64,000 nucleotides of DNA from Lingula anatina (GCF_001039355.2 NW_019774447.1:440877-504876); one strand, 5' to 3'; counted from the first letter of the stretch, positions 12,168 to 24,440 are shown. Program-made: numbers and translations. Notes: a model not told the origin generated them from the letters alone.

Positions 12168-12842
12168 AGGTGGTGTGTTAGGTGTTCAGTATCACCACAT
12201 CTTGAAGTGTGAGTAGACAAGGGAAGAGAGTCGCTGTGTTAGGTGTTCAATATCATCACATCTTGAAGTGTGAGTAGACAAGGGAAGAGAGTCGCTGTGT
12301 TAGGTGTTCAATATCACCACATCTTGAAGTGTGAGTAGACAAGGGAAGAGAGTCGCTGTGTTAGGTGTTCAATATCACCACATCTTGAAGTGTGAGTAGA
12401 CAAGGGAAGAGAGTCGCTGTGTTAGGTGTTCAATATCACCACATCTTGAAGTGTGAGTAGACAAGGGAAGAGAGTCGCTGTGTTAGGTGTTCAATATCAC
12501 CACATCTTGAAGTGTGAGTAGACAAGGGAAGAGAGTCGCTGTGTTAGGTGTTCAATATCACCACATCTTGAAGTGTGAGTAGACAAGGGAAGAGAGTCGC
12601 TGTGTTAGGTGTTCAATATCACCACATCTTGAAGTGTGAGTAGACAAGGGAAGAGAGTCGCTGTGTTAGGTGTTCAATATCACCACATCTTGAAGTGTGA
12701 GTAGACAAGGGAAGAGAGTCGCTGTGTTAGGTGTTCAATATCATCACATCTTGAAGTGTGAGTAGACAAGGGAAGAGAGTCGCTGTGTTAGGTGTTCAAT
12801 ATCACCACATCTTGAAGAGTGAGTAGACAAGGGAAGAGAGGT
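12168..12842. repeat. 61-bp minisatellite, 11 copies
   Basis: The motif AGGTGTTCAATATCACCACA recurs exactly every 61 bp from 12180 to 12790 (12180, 12241, 12302 and onward). Each unit continues through CTTGAAGTGTGAGTAGACAA to GAGAGTCGCT. Units differ by at most one or two substitutions (C/T in TCAYCAC, AGTGTG/AGAGTG in the last), so the array is recently expanded or homogenised. No spacers are present. Confidence 0.97.
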
Positions 12843-12849
12843 GTTTTTT

Positions 12850-15130
12850 TTTTAATGCTAAGTTGAAACACAATTTTACACATTAAATGACTTCAATTAC
12901 AAAGGTTGGTCTAAAACTGGACCAGCATGACCAAACTAGCATTCATCTAAACATTGGCATTTGCATAAAAATGGGAGGACTTACTTTTTGGAACCAAAAA
13001 ATAAATAAATAAATTGACTATGACTGTCCATGAGAGAACTGACCAGACCTTAGATGACATCCCAGCAGCTGTATCATTGGAAACAGTTGCCAAACATCCT
13101 CCTAGCACCCAGGCCACTGTGATTTGTAATGAACCTGTTCATACGTATGGAATGAATGTCCTAAACTTATATAATTTTTGTACCCTTAATTCAAGCGTGG
13201 GCTCGAAATAGGACATTATGACTTACTTAGTGGATAACGCAATTTACAGAATCCACAGTTCGTGTCAGATTTACGTAAGGTCGCGCAAAGAAAACCCAAG
13301 TCCACATAATGACCAGTTAAACAATTTATTCGTCGGCACTGATCGGTATCTACATATATTCTAAGTGAAGTCTCCAACTCTTAACTCTCTGAAACTGCGT
13401 CCGTCCCTGCACTTTGTCTCTCCCTTCTTAATCGTCCGTCTCCTCTTCTCTTGGATATCTATTCCTATCGCTTATATACTTATTTTTTTCTATGTTCGTG
13501 CACACAAACTTTAGTTATTTATAATTGAATAGTTACTTTACCTCGGCGTTATACAAAGAGGCCGCCACATTACTCGACAACTATTGGACCAACAGGTTAC
13601 ATCATGTGACCTCATAAAAATTTTTTTTTTGATCTTTATGTCGGACACAACAGATTGAAGGAGCAAACTCTTTTCAGACCTGGAAAGAACAAATCCAATG
13701 AAGATATGTCACACTCAGAACTTTCTGATAACAATGATTTACTTATTCATTATTATGATGTCCATTGTTGTTGATATGTGAAATAAAGATTAAACATAAT
13801 TTTAATTTTCGCAATCATCATAGAAAATGTTCACACCTAGCTGGACCCCCCAGGCTGTGCAGTGCTCACATTGCCTGGCTAATAACCCATATGGTCATGC
13901 ACAGAAACCACCCACCATGTAGTTGTGTTACAAAGGCCAGCTAGCAGACCACAGAGGGTGGTTAAGGGTTAAAGGGTACATAGTGTGAGAAGCTTTCTCA
14001 GAAAAAAAGCACCAAGACCAATAATTAAATAAGTACAACATTGATAAACAACTATTAAATAAACTGATGTTTCACATTTCCTATTGGAAATAAGAATTTA
14101 AATTTGCAATTGAAATAATACATAATTTATGCTAGGCTTGGTAATGGGTACACAGTGGAAAACATGGTGCAGGCTGGTTTTGGGAAGGGAAAGTAGCTTT
14201 TGAGAGTTGCATGCCCTATGGTCAGACTATTTAGCTCCCAACCACCAAATTTACTACACTTGGCTTCATGTACATACATCTCTTTTACAGGAGTAACTAC
14301 GTAAATGTATTTATTGTCGTTTAACGGGTAAACAATAAAGTGTCTTAGGAGGAAGGTCATTTGGGAGTTATGCAGGGGGTGCTGTATTCAAATGGTGAAC
14401 AGATCATGTGCAAAGGGGAAACGATTATTTGAGGTTGATCAGCACTGCTGTACAGACACTGGTTTTCCACTTTATTCCTTATAAAATTTTTGAATAAAGA
14501 CAATTGTATGAAGATATTGGTTTTCCTATATGTTGTAAAATTATCAGATTTATATAAGTAAGAAATTGGAATTGGGCTATGAGGGAGATTTTACTATAAT
14601 GACTGGTGATGGAGCAAAGGCTTTTTATGTGATACTGTACTGTCTGTACACAGGCAGAGGCACATATAGACTCCTTGCTGATTATTAATAAGTAATTTTG
14701 ATGTTTCAAGATGAAGTAGTTTTAGTTGTTGAAAGTTATCAGACGATAAATAATTTATAAACATTTAAGCATCAGCGAATTACAACATAATATGTACTAC
14801 CATAAAAAGAAATGCCTCAATATTTAATGTTAATTTTTGGTCTGGCAAAAATTAATTCTGTCCTGCAAATTTTTCACTGGCCATTCTGGAGAATTTGCGG
14901 CATGTCTGCACTCACCTATGTTTTTGACAAATAGTAATAAACATTTCATATAAAATGACAGATTAAAATATATATCAAAACTAAATATTTTAATTTCTGG
15001 CATGTCAATGGGAATTAACATAAAAAAAAACATGCATTTTTTCTCAAAAGATATAAAAAATATAATAATCTGTACGTCACATGCAAGGGAGATGGCAGCT
15101 AGCAACTTTTCAACAAAAGCGACAATTAAT
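12850..15130. other. Mostly unannotated AT-rich DNA
   Basis: Nothing definite. A coding-like frame starts at the ATG at 13019, with peptides such as DDIPAAVSLETVAKHPPSTQ, but no splice acceptor or relative is recognisable. At 15070-15125 is a short segment (CACATGCAAG...) that reappears in degraded form near 21825-21850 and is probably repeat-derived. Confidence 0.35.
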
Positions 15131-15171
15131 TACAGGGACAGCACCAAAATGATTATTTTACAGGCTTCAGC

Positions 15172-15393
15172 TTGGTCTGTTACAGTACTAGCAAAGAGCT
15201 TCTCGCCGCTTTATATTTTATGAAGCATTTTAGACAGTATCTCTATGGACGAGATTTCACAATCAGGAAAGATCACGCAGCACTTATCTGGCTTCTCAGG
15301 ATGAAAGATGCTGAGGGTCAGTTGGCCAGATGGATGCAGGTGGTAGAGGAATTTCAGCCACTATGGAGCCAGGGATTATGTTGGGCCGTGTAA
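15172..15393 (+). pseudogene. Gypsy (Ty3-like) RNase H fragment
   Basis: The frame carries the RNase H signature of Ty3/Gypsy pol: KHFRQYLYGRDFTIRKDHAA, then a WLL..KD.EGQLARW stretch. It corresponds to the middle of the domain only. Reverse transcriptase upstream and integrase downstream are absent, and the frame ends shortly after the conserved E(E)F. This is a truncated relic of a retrotransposon. It has the same orientation as the LTR-like block that begins 600 bp downstream, but nothing shows that the two belong to one element. Confidence 0.8.
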
Positions 15394-15806
15394 TTTGCGA
15401 TATTGCGGACAAAAATCGAAAAATTCGGTGGAGGTGCGAATATTTAGCATGCTGTTTTTGTACAGCACTGTGCTCAAACCTCTGTAGATTTTGACTGTGT
15501 TGGAGCTGAGCACAATCGATGCGTTTCTACCCAATGTTCATTGCTATGCTTAATAATGAAAGCACATCGCCAATTGGTTTGTTTCTCTTACAAGCCACTA
15601 ATCATAACATTTTAGACACATTCATGGTCTGTCTCAGTTTCCGGTTTTAGACAAGTCCACGAGACGTGCAATACCTGCAATGGCGAAAAAGGTAAAAATT
15701 ACAGATTGTTTGGGATGCACAAACCGCCAGAGGCAACAATGGCGACATAGGAAATACCTATTCTGCAAAACGATGTCACACCGACAGCAATAGTCTTGTC
15801 TTCCAG

Positions 15807-15962
15807 CAAGGCTGGAAATCAAAGTATGGGCCGTGGTTAAGTTATGACAGTGAAAAACTCGCTATGTACTGTACTATTTGTAGAGACAATAATTTCATTA
15901 ATGCAATGGCTGTTGGGACAACATCTACAATCGCTCAGCACATCGACATAGGGACTGTAAAG
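15807..15962 (+). pseudogene. TTF-type zinc-finger exon (ZNF862-like, hAT-derived), copy 1
   Basis: An exon-like segment lies between the acceptor TCTTGTCTTCCAG and the donor GTAAAG/GTAAAAG, and stays open for 52 codons. It contains PWLSYDSEKLAMYCTICRDN, the start of a TTF-type zinc finger as seen in ZNF862-like, hAT transposase-derived proteins. The later Cys/His positions are degraded (AMAVGTT..AQHID). No transposase catalytic region follows, because an LTR-like sequence starts at 16003. Related fragments are at 25660-26200 and 26575-26835. Confidence 0.6.
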
Positions 15963-16002
15963 GTAAAAGTTTTTCTTTATGAGTCAGGCTCTTTAAGTTT
16001 AT

Positions 16003-16970
16003 TGTAACGTGACCGGGCCGCACCCCGATCCTTTCTGTAATTTGATGAAGTTAATTCCTAGTTAGCATTATTTTACCTGAATTACTCATACCACACTACC
16101 GTGATAAACAGTCGAACATGGGAGCCGCCATCGTGTTACGTCATACAGCCTTGACATATTTAGCGTGACCTCGTGACCTCAGAATATAAACAAACAACAA
16201 TGGCGATTGAACCTAAACGTAATTGATGCGTACAAACAACGTACGTAAACATCGATCACTGAAAAAGAAAAATTCAAGGAGAGCGTTGAAGTCGAAGGGT
16301 GGAAGAAGGAAGGGAGAGACGTGTAGAAGAGCAGAAGAGCAGGAACACAAGTTACACTGGTTTTCTGGACCGCAACTCCAGTAATGCATTAGCGTAACTG
16401 GGAAATCTCTTTAGTTTTGTTATTTTTGAGTTTCTTAGGTTTTGTTTGCATTTTTAGCTTATTTGACCAGCAGCCAGGCATGGAGAAATCCTTACCGATC
16501 TTGACGATCCAATGCATGAGGAGGTGTAGGTGGACATTTCCTGACAGTTGGATACTGCAGGTGGAAAATCCTGAGAGTTGGCCACTCCAGGTAGGAAAAT
16601 TCCTATTCTCCAAGACCGTTCGTGTGTAATGAAGCCATGTGCCATAGATAAGAAGACGGGACACCTTCATGAAACTTTTTGTTGAGTTATTTGAGCCATC
16701 TTACTTTTGGTTTATTATTACTTTAATTGTTCAGTGTCCGGGCATGCAGCAACTGCAGGTGGGGATGCCGGAGATTACTACAGGAGATATATAGTCCATT
16801 CTCCAGGACTGTTCATGTGTAAGGAAGCATTAATTGTGCCGCGACAGAAGACTGGACCCATTCAGTACCGTTTCTGTTATTATCATTATTTTTTTATTTG
16901 AGATTTAGTTCGACGTTACTATTTTGTTCTGGACTCCAAGAGAAACTGTGAACTCTGTGAAAACGTAACA
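16003..16970. mobile_element. Putative long LTR (solo or 5')
   Basis: The block begins TGTAACGTGACCGGG and ends AACGTAACA, so its outer 8 bp are imperfect inverted repeats with TG..CA ends as in LTRs. Inside, 16430-16650 and 16690-16870 are related ~200-bp subrepeats, both ending in a TTCTCCA(A/G)GAC(C/T)GTTC..TGTGTAA module. No target duplication is evident and no partner LTR was found in the window. The call is therefore tentative; a tandemly repeated non-LTR element is the alternative. Confidence 0.35.
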
Positions 16971-17370
16971 TGTGATTTTGAATTGAGTAACTATCCTGCT
17001 TCATTTTCTTCTTTTTTTTTTCTTTTCAGGGGGATCTTGATAAGGGATTTAAAAGTGTGTAGATTTAATGGTAGATTATATCTGCATTTATTCCATTGCT
17101 AGATTAACGTAGAAGCTTTACTGAAATTTTATTCCCATGTAGCCCCAGTTTTCATTACTAACTGTAATAGTTTATACAGAGTCCGAATATGGACAGAGAC
17201 TAGTTAAGTTTGTTATAGCTACTGCAATTGTTTTATTGACAGCAGTAAGTATTGAAGTTTGTTATTTTCACAGCCATCAATTCCTTGACAGCAGTGCATA
17301 GTTAAGGCTAAGTGTAGGGTAGTTTTTATTTTTTTTATTATCTTATTTTTAACTTATTTTCCTTTCTAAC

Positions 17371-17590
17371 CATTCCATGTGGTCATTTAAGGACCACATC
17401 ATTTCAGTACTAATTAAGTCATGTTGTCTTTTAGAGACAACATCAGTTATTCCATGTTGTCATCTAATGACCACGTCATTTCAGTCATAGTTAACGTAGG
17501 TTGTCTTTTAGAGACAACGTCAGTTATTCCATGTTGTCATCTAATGACCACGTTATTTCAGTCATGGTTAAGGCATGTTGTTTGTTTTAG
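17371..17590. repeat. 77-bp tandem repeat, ~2.8 copies
   Basis: TTCCATGTTGTCATCTAATG recurs at a 77-bp period (17451 and 17528), with a more diverged first unit from about 17371. Each unit contains short self-complementary pairs (TTGTCTTTTAGAGACAAC and GTGGTC...GACCAC), so the RNA or single strand could fold. Confidence 0.8.
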
Positions 17591-17599
17591 GGATAAGGT

Positions 17600-19970
17600 T
17601 GTAGGGTCATATTTAGCACTTATAATTAAGCTTAGTTTAACAACAGCGTAACGTAATGCTAGGTTCTTGTTTTGTGTTATCTACTAATGGAATCAGTGTT
17701 CAGTGTTATACTAGTATATGGGGGGAGGATGTCACTGTACGCATGATAAGTTCTTACGCTAGTATACGGGGGAGAGATTTAACCACATTTATCTAAAGTT
17801 TAAGTCTGTTTACGGGCAGGCGGTTTTAAGAAAATAATGTTATACATGCTGGCAAGCTATGTTTGGCTATGGATGGACAAGGTCGGCATAGTGAGTCTTT
17901 CAGAGGGATTAAGTGTAAACAATGGTAAGATGTAAGACACCTTCTGGGCCATGGGCTTATGCAGCATAACGGTCTGGGACCCCGTGGCAGAGCTGTGCCA
18001 AGGATGTTGCAGTTATTGTAGATGACGATCAACCCAGGGTGAAAAGCCGACCAGGTCCAGTCGCCATAGCAGAGCACTTGGGTCTGATGGTGAGTTCAAG
18101 CCCAAGAGTGTTCCTTCCAAGTGAAGGGAGTCGAGTTACCCCGTGTGAAGGGGCAGATTTTACTTTTGTACCTTTTCAGTTCAGTGTGTCCATCCGGATG
18201 AGTCGAGTGGATGCCAGCCGACTGTGACCTTAGATTTGGAGACGTGGTGAAGATTGTCCAACCCCATGCCACGGGACATAATGCCGTAGCGGGACGATCC
18301 CTTGCTGTGCTTCCCTGGGAACCCCTAGTTCCCGCTCACATGAGTTTGGAGGTTTCACACGGAACAGATGGTGCTCAGGGAGTGGAAAATATGGGCTTGT
18401 GATATGCAAAGATTAACCTTGCTCTTTCGGTGGCAACGCTCACTGGTCCCGAGTCAAAGGGGTTCACCGCCGCCAAGATCTCCACTAATTGGTTTGAAGG
18501 TCTTGGCGATCTCCCGCGCCTTCGTCACTGGTGAGTGGGAAGATTGTCAGTATTGAGTTGGTATTTTACCCGCACCCTAGCGTATTTCTGGTAGAGAGTA
18601 TTGCCACATCCACATTAGAGCCGGAATCAGGCTGTTGGGAGGGGGTGCACAACGAGAGCTGACTTGGATTCCCCTAGCAACTGCGGCCGTGCGATGTGGT
18701 ATGAATTCCCTACCATGAGGACAACATCTTGAAGAGAGAATTATAGAACGGACAGCACCAAGGAGATGAGTGACATTAAGAAAATAACAGGTTTGAGCCC
18801 GTCGGCGTGTAGTGCTGAGATTATTTCTTGACCACTTCACTATCAGCCTTCGGGTTTGTCACCAACAACAACACTATGCCCATAAGATGACTATGCAAGC
18901 AATGACGCTACCATGAGATGACTATACGTACGATAATCCATACAAGAAGATATATGATCTACAGGAACCACGGCGCTATCCATAAGATGACTACGCAAGT
19001 CATGATGCTAGATGTCTTCGTGTCTTCGTTCTACTACCCAGATGATGCCGTCGCAGGCAACATTTGAAATTTATGAACTTTAATGACCATAAGTCACGTC
19101 AAAGGATACTTGGAAATGCATGTACAATTGTGGCCATAAGTCATGTTTATATTGTGATTTTTTGTATTCAATGTTTGGAGATTTAATAATCATATTGGAA
19201 ATGTAATACATGTCTTTTTATTTCCAAAGGTTGGGGATAAACTTTCCCCAAGGTACAGGTAACATCAATCACATACTTTGTGGGGTGTCATCGCCGACTC
19301 GAGGTGGACGGCCATGTCGCGTTGCAGTATTTTGTCATTCAGTGTTGCTCAGACAGAAGCAGAACTGTCTTTTTGTAACATCAAGGCCTGAGTTTGTTTA
19401 CATGCAGAAAAAAGGGACAGTTCAGACCAAATTGACCAATGTACAGAGTTGGAAGTTCAGCCACCAAGATTCTAAGCAAGAGCACTTGAAATAGTGATTT
19501 TTTGATAGGAGAACAGTTTGATTAAGATTCAATGAACAGCTGCTTAAAGTGAACCTTTAACAATAGCGGTACATTTATAGTGATGAGACAAAGGGGTTTG
19601 TTTAAGAATAATGACATATAAATAAACATGTGCCAGGAAAAGTCTAAGTATGAAGACATTAGAATGACTGGGATGGCACTGATGATGATCAAATTTGATC
19701 TGGTGTCATTTTACCATCTAGCAGTGAGAGAGTGTAAATAAGTTGGTCCCTAGGAAGAAGAATTTTTTTTTAATTCCAGCATCTTATCACAAAAAAACTA
19801 GACTGCATATTTGGGCCTAATATTTCCTAAGATGCGATAATGAACAAATGATAAACAGATCAGATCACACCTAACACCAAGCCGCAGATTTACTACAACC
19901 TACGTGTTCTCCACCTTTATTTTGTACAATCTAGGTTTTTGTGTCACTGGTCCAATTCTATCTGCTGACT
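17600..19970. other. GC-richer block without a recognisable gene
   Basis: From about 17900 to 18850 the GC and CpG content rises sharply and many frames of 60-95 codons overlap on both strands, yet none resembles a known domain or has paired splice sites. Short repeated phrases (CCATAAGATGACTA) occur at 18880-19000. It may be the untranslated or leader part of the retroelement suggested at 16003, but that is conjecture. Confidence 0.35.
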
Positions 19971-19979
19971 ATATGTTTT

Positions 19980-20147
19980 CAGGCCCGTAGCCAGCAATTT
20001 CAAAAGGGGGGTTCTTTTTCTGGAAAAGTGGACCTTTTTTCTGTAAAAACTTCATGTAACTAGATCAAATTTACCCAGAGTGGACCTTTTCCAAGCAAAA
20101 GGGCGGTTCTTTCGAACCCCCCGAACCCCCCCCTGGCTACGGGCCTG
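19980..20147. mobile_element. 168-bp MITE with CAGGCCCGTAGCCAG termini, copy 1
   Basis: The ends are CAGGCCCGTAGCCAG and CTGGCTACGGGCCTG, perfect 15-bp inverted repeats. The 5-bp sequence GTTTT flanks both sides (19975-19979 and 20148-20152). The interior has runs of G and C near the ends and repeated GTGGACCTTTT. Copy 2 at 57532-57699 has exactly the same length. It is non-coding. A 5-bp target duplication and CAGG ends do not let me fix a superfamily. Confidence 0.85.
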
Positions 20148-20159
20148 GTTTTACTCTAC

Positions 20160-20925
20160 ACTACTCTGACTACATCATGTGAAAACACAAGACTCTAATG
20201 ATAATAAATTGGAAGTTCTTTCCTTATATACTAGTAAACAAGGACAATTACATTACAGTGATTCCTTAAGCAAGTGAGAGATATTGAAGCCAATTAACAG
20301 AATAAAGACAAATTGCAGGAAACCTTTAACACAATTAGACCAAGACTGATTTAAACATTAACTAGGAGATGAAGCCATAACTGAAGTTTTTCAATCCTTT
20401 TTAAAACTTGCAGAACTTAATGTAATTTTGGCTTGGACATCTAAATGCTTTTACTATATACTGACATCTGACTTGATTCATATAGAAGTTTAATGTAATT
20501 TACTTAAATATTCTGTTAATATAATTGTCAGATGTCTAAATATAATTTTACTATATATAACTTGATCTAAAATAAGGATTTTCTGAAATTAAATTTGGCC
20601 ATGAAATCACCTTTATGATACACCTATGGAACTAGTTTGAGGTAATGAAAAATCATACTACTCAAACATTTGCTGCTGTTACATTACACGTCACTTTCAT
20701 ATAAAAAGTTGCCGCCCTATCCTTTGTATATGACATAGAGGTCTATGTACAAAAGTTTTAAATTTTGTTATATTTTGTTGTCATTTGATAGGTTATTAAA
20801 AATAACAACAAAAAGATGAATTAATTTTAAATTTCGGTGAAACATTAGTGAAATGGATAACAGTCTTGAGGGGGAGACAATTTTTGAAGGATAAAATAGC
20901 CTTCTGAACCTTGAATCATAGCCAA
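20160..20925. other. AT-rich DNA, nothing recognised
   Basis: No frames, TIRs or repeats shared with the rest of the window. Confidence 0.5.
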
Positions 20926-20927
20926 AT

Positions 20928-21640
20928 TAAGTGAAGGGAGAAGTTTTTTGGGCTCCGAATGGCCACTTTTTTATCTATTACCCTTTCTGTGAAGGCAGAA
21001 TCTTCTTTTGAGCTCTTAATGGTCATATTTCCCATGTATTACCCTTTCTGTGAAGGGAGAATCTTCTTTTGAGCTCTAAATGGTCATGTTTGCCATGTAT
21101 TACCCTTTCTGTGAAGGGAGAATAGTCTTTTGAGCTCTTAATGGTCATGTTTCATACAGTTTGCCATGTATTACCCTTTCTGTGAAGGGAGAATCTTCTT
21201 TTGAGCTCTTAATGGTCATATTTCCCATGTATAACCCTTTCTGTGAAGGGAGAATCTTCTTTTGAGCTCTAAATGGTCACGTTTGCCATGTATTACCCTT
21301 TCTGTGAAGGGAGAATCTTCTTTTGAGCTCTTAATGGTCATATTTCTGTGAAGGGATAATAGTCCTTTGAGCTCTTAATGGTCTTGTTTGCCATGTATTA
21401 CCCTTTCTGTGAAGGGAGAATAGTCTTTTGAGCTCTTAATGGTTATATTTGCCATGTATATTACCCTTTCTGTGAAGGAAGAATCTTCTTTTGAGCTCTT
21501 AATGGTCATATTTGCCATGTATTACCCTTTCTGTGAAGGGAGAATAGTTTTTTTTAGCTCTTAATGGTCATGTTTGCCATGTATTACCCTTTCTGTGAAG
21601 GGAGAATAGTCCAAATGGCCATATTTGCCATTTGTTATCT
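20928..21640. repeat. ~60-bp minisatellite, about 12 copies
   Basis: Units share ACCCTTTCTGTGAAGGGAGA, then a variable TCTTCTTTTGAGCTCTTAAT, then GGTCATATTTGCCATGTATT. Copies start near 20931, 20981, 21041, 21101, 21172, 21232, 21293, 21344, 21400, 21463, 21524 and 21583. The period varies from 51 to 71 bp because of small indels. The array is more diverged than the 61-bp one at 12.2 kb and therefore probably older. Confidence 0.95.
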
Positions 21641-21649
21641 TTTTTTGAT

Positions 21650-22555
21650 GGGATTAAGACCATTAATTTTTCAGCTCTTAGTGCATAATCTTAACAATAA
21701 TATAATCGAGTAATAAAAACTGAATACATTATTCCATAGTAAAATGAGGGCAATTTCCAGTCAAAATAGTGTAAATTTCTTAATCAGATACATCAAGACC
21801 AAAATCTTATGTACATAGAGCTCGGTCACATGCAAGGAAGATTTATAACAGCAACCTTTTACTAAAACTTGTTACATTTTGTGACAGCAATAATTATGAT
21901 TTCAAATTTTAGAGACTTTTAAGATAAGAGTATATTATTTTAAAACTTAACTTTCAAAGCCTGGAACGAATTTCATGGGTGTAGTACACAGGTCTGTTAA
22001 TGGTTTGTTATTTATTGCAGAAAGGTCATGTAAATTTGAGGTTTAGTTGTTTGCAATAAAATTTCCATTTTTTTTCAATCTTGTTTTTGTACACTGTTAT
22101 AGTTCTAGTCAGCAAATTCAGAAGTCATGCACGTGCCATTACTGAATTTTTTTATTTTTCTTTCACATTTGTGCAAACAAGCATTTGATCGAGTTCATAA
22201 TCCTGGTTTTGTAGTAATATTTAAACATATATTTACTAGGGAGCAAAATCTGATTACTTCTGTGCAGTTAAAAGTAATTTTTTATGTTATTTAATTTGTA
22301 TGCATGTAAATTTATAATTAAAAAGTGAAACCGTTTCTTGACAGTTGTTTAGACCATGAAAAGTCATTTGAATTTACTGAATAATCTACTCATTAGTGGT
22401 CTTGTTTTACACCATATTTAACCATTCAAGTATATTAACAATTTTACTAAAGAGAAAATAATATTAATTTATATGATGAAAATTTTTTGGATGATGAAAA
22501 TTTGGGCCACCAACTCTAAATGTTTTGAGCAATTAACTTTTTGCACCACTGGCCT
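21650..22555. other. AT-rich DNA, nothing recognised
   Basis: No gene is supported. A short CACATGCAAGGAAGAT segment at ~21828 echoes one near 15078. Confidence 0.5.
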
Positions 22556-22556
22556 G

Positions 22557-22582
22557 TTTTTTTTTTTTTTTTTTTTTTTTTT
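22557..22582. repeat. Poly(T) run
   Basis: An uninterrupted run of about 26 T. Confidence 0.95.
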
Positions 22583-22589
22583 GAACCCA

Positions 22590-23030
22590 TGAAATCCATG
22601 GGCAAGTTTCCAGCCCTGGTGGATGGCAGATCATGGCCCCATAACTCAAAAGCATCAGGTATTGTGAATAGCGATATCACATAGAGGCTACTAAGTATTA
22701 TATGGGGCGAGTATGGGGGAGTTATGGAATCGAGACGCTTGTGCTCGGTCGCAATTTGCGATGCTTTCAAGTTACAGGGCCCATGATGGTGATCAGTGTT
22801 CAAAGCATTTTGGTGATTCTTCCATGGCCATGAAGGCGGCGGCGGTTCATCAGATATGGGGCAGACAATCACTTTGGCTTGAGGTACATTGAATTGCTGT
22901 CAGATGGAGAGTTCATTTCTTTTTCAGCAGTTTGTATACCAAACTCTATGCAGATGTTGTTGTGACTATTTCAAAGATGGAGTGTGTCAATCATGCACCC
23001 AAGAGAATGGGTACTGCAAGATGTGTCCCA
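22590..23030 (+). pseudogene. Mutator-like transposase-domain remnant
   Basis: Reading across several plus-strand frames gives the landmarks of the Mutator-like transposase proteins common in aquatic invertebrates. These are a VDGRSWPH-type strand (~22620); C-x2-HFGDSSMAMKAAA...IWGR (~22790-22860, matching the usual F.GSS.AME..A...W.RS); RYIELLSDGE (~22880, where the D of the family G/SDGD motif is expected); and KMECVNHAPKRMGT (~22975-23015). At least two frame changes separate these pieces and internal stops are present. The locus is therefore a non-functional relic. The family assignment is from memory of conserved motifs. Confidence 0.6.
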
Positions 23031-23155
23031 AGAAGTATGTTTAGAGGGCAGTGCCCACTGTCTCGTGCTAAATGTCAAAAGCTACATAATTAGTTTACAG
23101 GAGCTATTTTAAAAACACAATCTGAATGCCATGAAAGATGCAATATGGGCCCCTC

Positions 23156-23345
23156 TCAGGCCTACCCAACTATCTGACTCAGCAGCGAATAATCCTAAAT
23201 CCACTGGTAGACCAGATCACACTACCTGTTTTCAAGGAGTGTATAGATCAGTATACATTCACAGTATCATACCCCAGGAAAAATTTTGTACGACAACCAT
23301 GAGCTCAACCTGTCACCCAGGTATCGTGCTTTGTTTTCATCAAGT
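23156..23345 (+). mobile_element. Diverged arm of the TCAGGCCTACCC foldback family
   Basis: The segment begins TCAGGCCTACCCAACTA and follows the left arm of the element at 42922-43474 for nearly 200 bp, including CGTTTTCAAGG-like and CCCCAG..AAATTTTGTA blocks. No matching inverted arm is present nearby, so the copy is truncated or has lost its other end. It directly follows the Mutator-like remnant, which may be coincidence. Confidence 0.6.
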
Positions 23346-23399
23346 AGGAGTTGTAAGAATACAACAGTATGGCAACAGGTGTAGCTGGTAAAAAAATCG

Positions 23400-24215
23400 A
23401 ATAGTTTCAGTAAAAAAACATTTGATTCATTTTTTGTTAACAGGAAAGCAAATGATTTTATGTTAATTATTATGATTTTCTAACTAAGTGAGGAGATACA
23501 CATCTATTTGCATTATCAAAAGACTTAAAACGTACTTACTACTGCATAACATCATTGGCTACATTCAAACCTGATCAAGAAATGGAAACTCAACACTGTG
23601 CCACATGTATTGGTGTCTACGGGGGTTTTTATGTGGTGAGAAAGATTCTAGATCTTCAGGAGATTCTTCACCTTTTGTTCAAGGTACAACCTATGAATAG
23701 ATGGTACTTAGAGGCACGAGTCTTGAGAGGTACACATTAAAGCAACGTACGGCACAAGTGCTGGCGATTACGGTTCCTGCTAATCAAAGTGTCGCAGCGA
23801 ACTGCTTGCATTGGCTGCAGTAGGCAGAATCAGAATGCCTAGGAGTTTAAGTGAGAAAGGTACACTTCATAGCTAAACACAACCTCAGCTTTAAGACCTA
23901 GGAGTTACTGTGCAAGCTTGACAAGGCCAAGGGAATAGACACAGGGAATTACAAGGCAGCTGCTGTTTTTATGGAATCTATTGCACTCACCAAGAGCCAG
24001 GCTCTGAGAGAAAATTAATGAATATATGTGACTATTGTAGTTCCACGTGTAAAGGCTCAATAGATTTTACATGAAAGGATTTAGAAAATTATACTTGAGG
24101 ACATCTACCAAGGGAGCTGCTGTGAGGGCTGCATGACAAGGTGTAAAATACCACTTTGGGTATTTTATAATTGACATAAATATTTAAAATTAAAATAATA
24201 TTCCTATCTTAAGAT
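23400..24215. other. Unannotated stretch
   Basis: Several short plus-strand frames exist (23555-23740, for example) but none resembles a known domain. The sequence has the uneven composition of decayed transposon DNA. Confidence 0.35.
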
Positions 24216-24219
24216 AAAC

Positions 24220-24440
24220 TTAGAAGGGGACAGTCAATAGACATTCGGGAATGATCGTGACCTGAGATAAAATTCAGGAATGCCTTTGAAGGCTGGGAGG
24301 GGTAAGAATGATCCAGGAAACACGGCGACTAAGTGAGGCAGAGCCGGAGACAAAAGGACTGCGCTCAGTCAAGTGTATTTCTTCCTGGATTATTAAAATT
24401 CTTGAATGATCTATAAAGGCTGCCCTCTTCTAAGGTGAGG
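24220..24440. mobile_element. Possible MITE with imperfect inverted ends
   Basis: The left end TTAGAAGGGGACAGTC resembles the inverted right end CTTAGAAGAGGGCAGCC. Further in, CATTCGGGAATGATC corresponds to the complement of GAATGATC/ATTCTTGAATG. The 220-bp interior is GC-richer than its flanks and non-coding. The target duplication is unclear (TTA/TAA). Confidence 0.4.

Noticed and set aside
12168-12842. CRISPR-like array
   Set aside because: The units are contiguous 61-bp tandem repeats with no spacers, in a eukaryotic genome.
22516-22872. 118-codon minus-strand frame
   Set aside because: It is antisense to the Mutator-like relic and ends in translated poly(T); the plus-strand motifs explain the composition.
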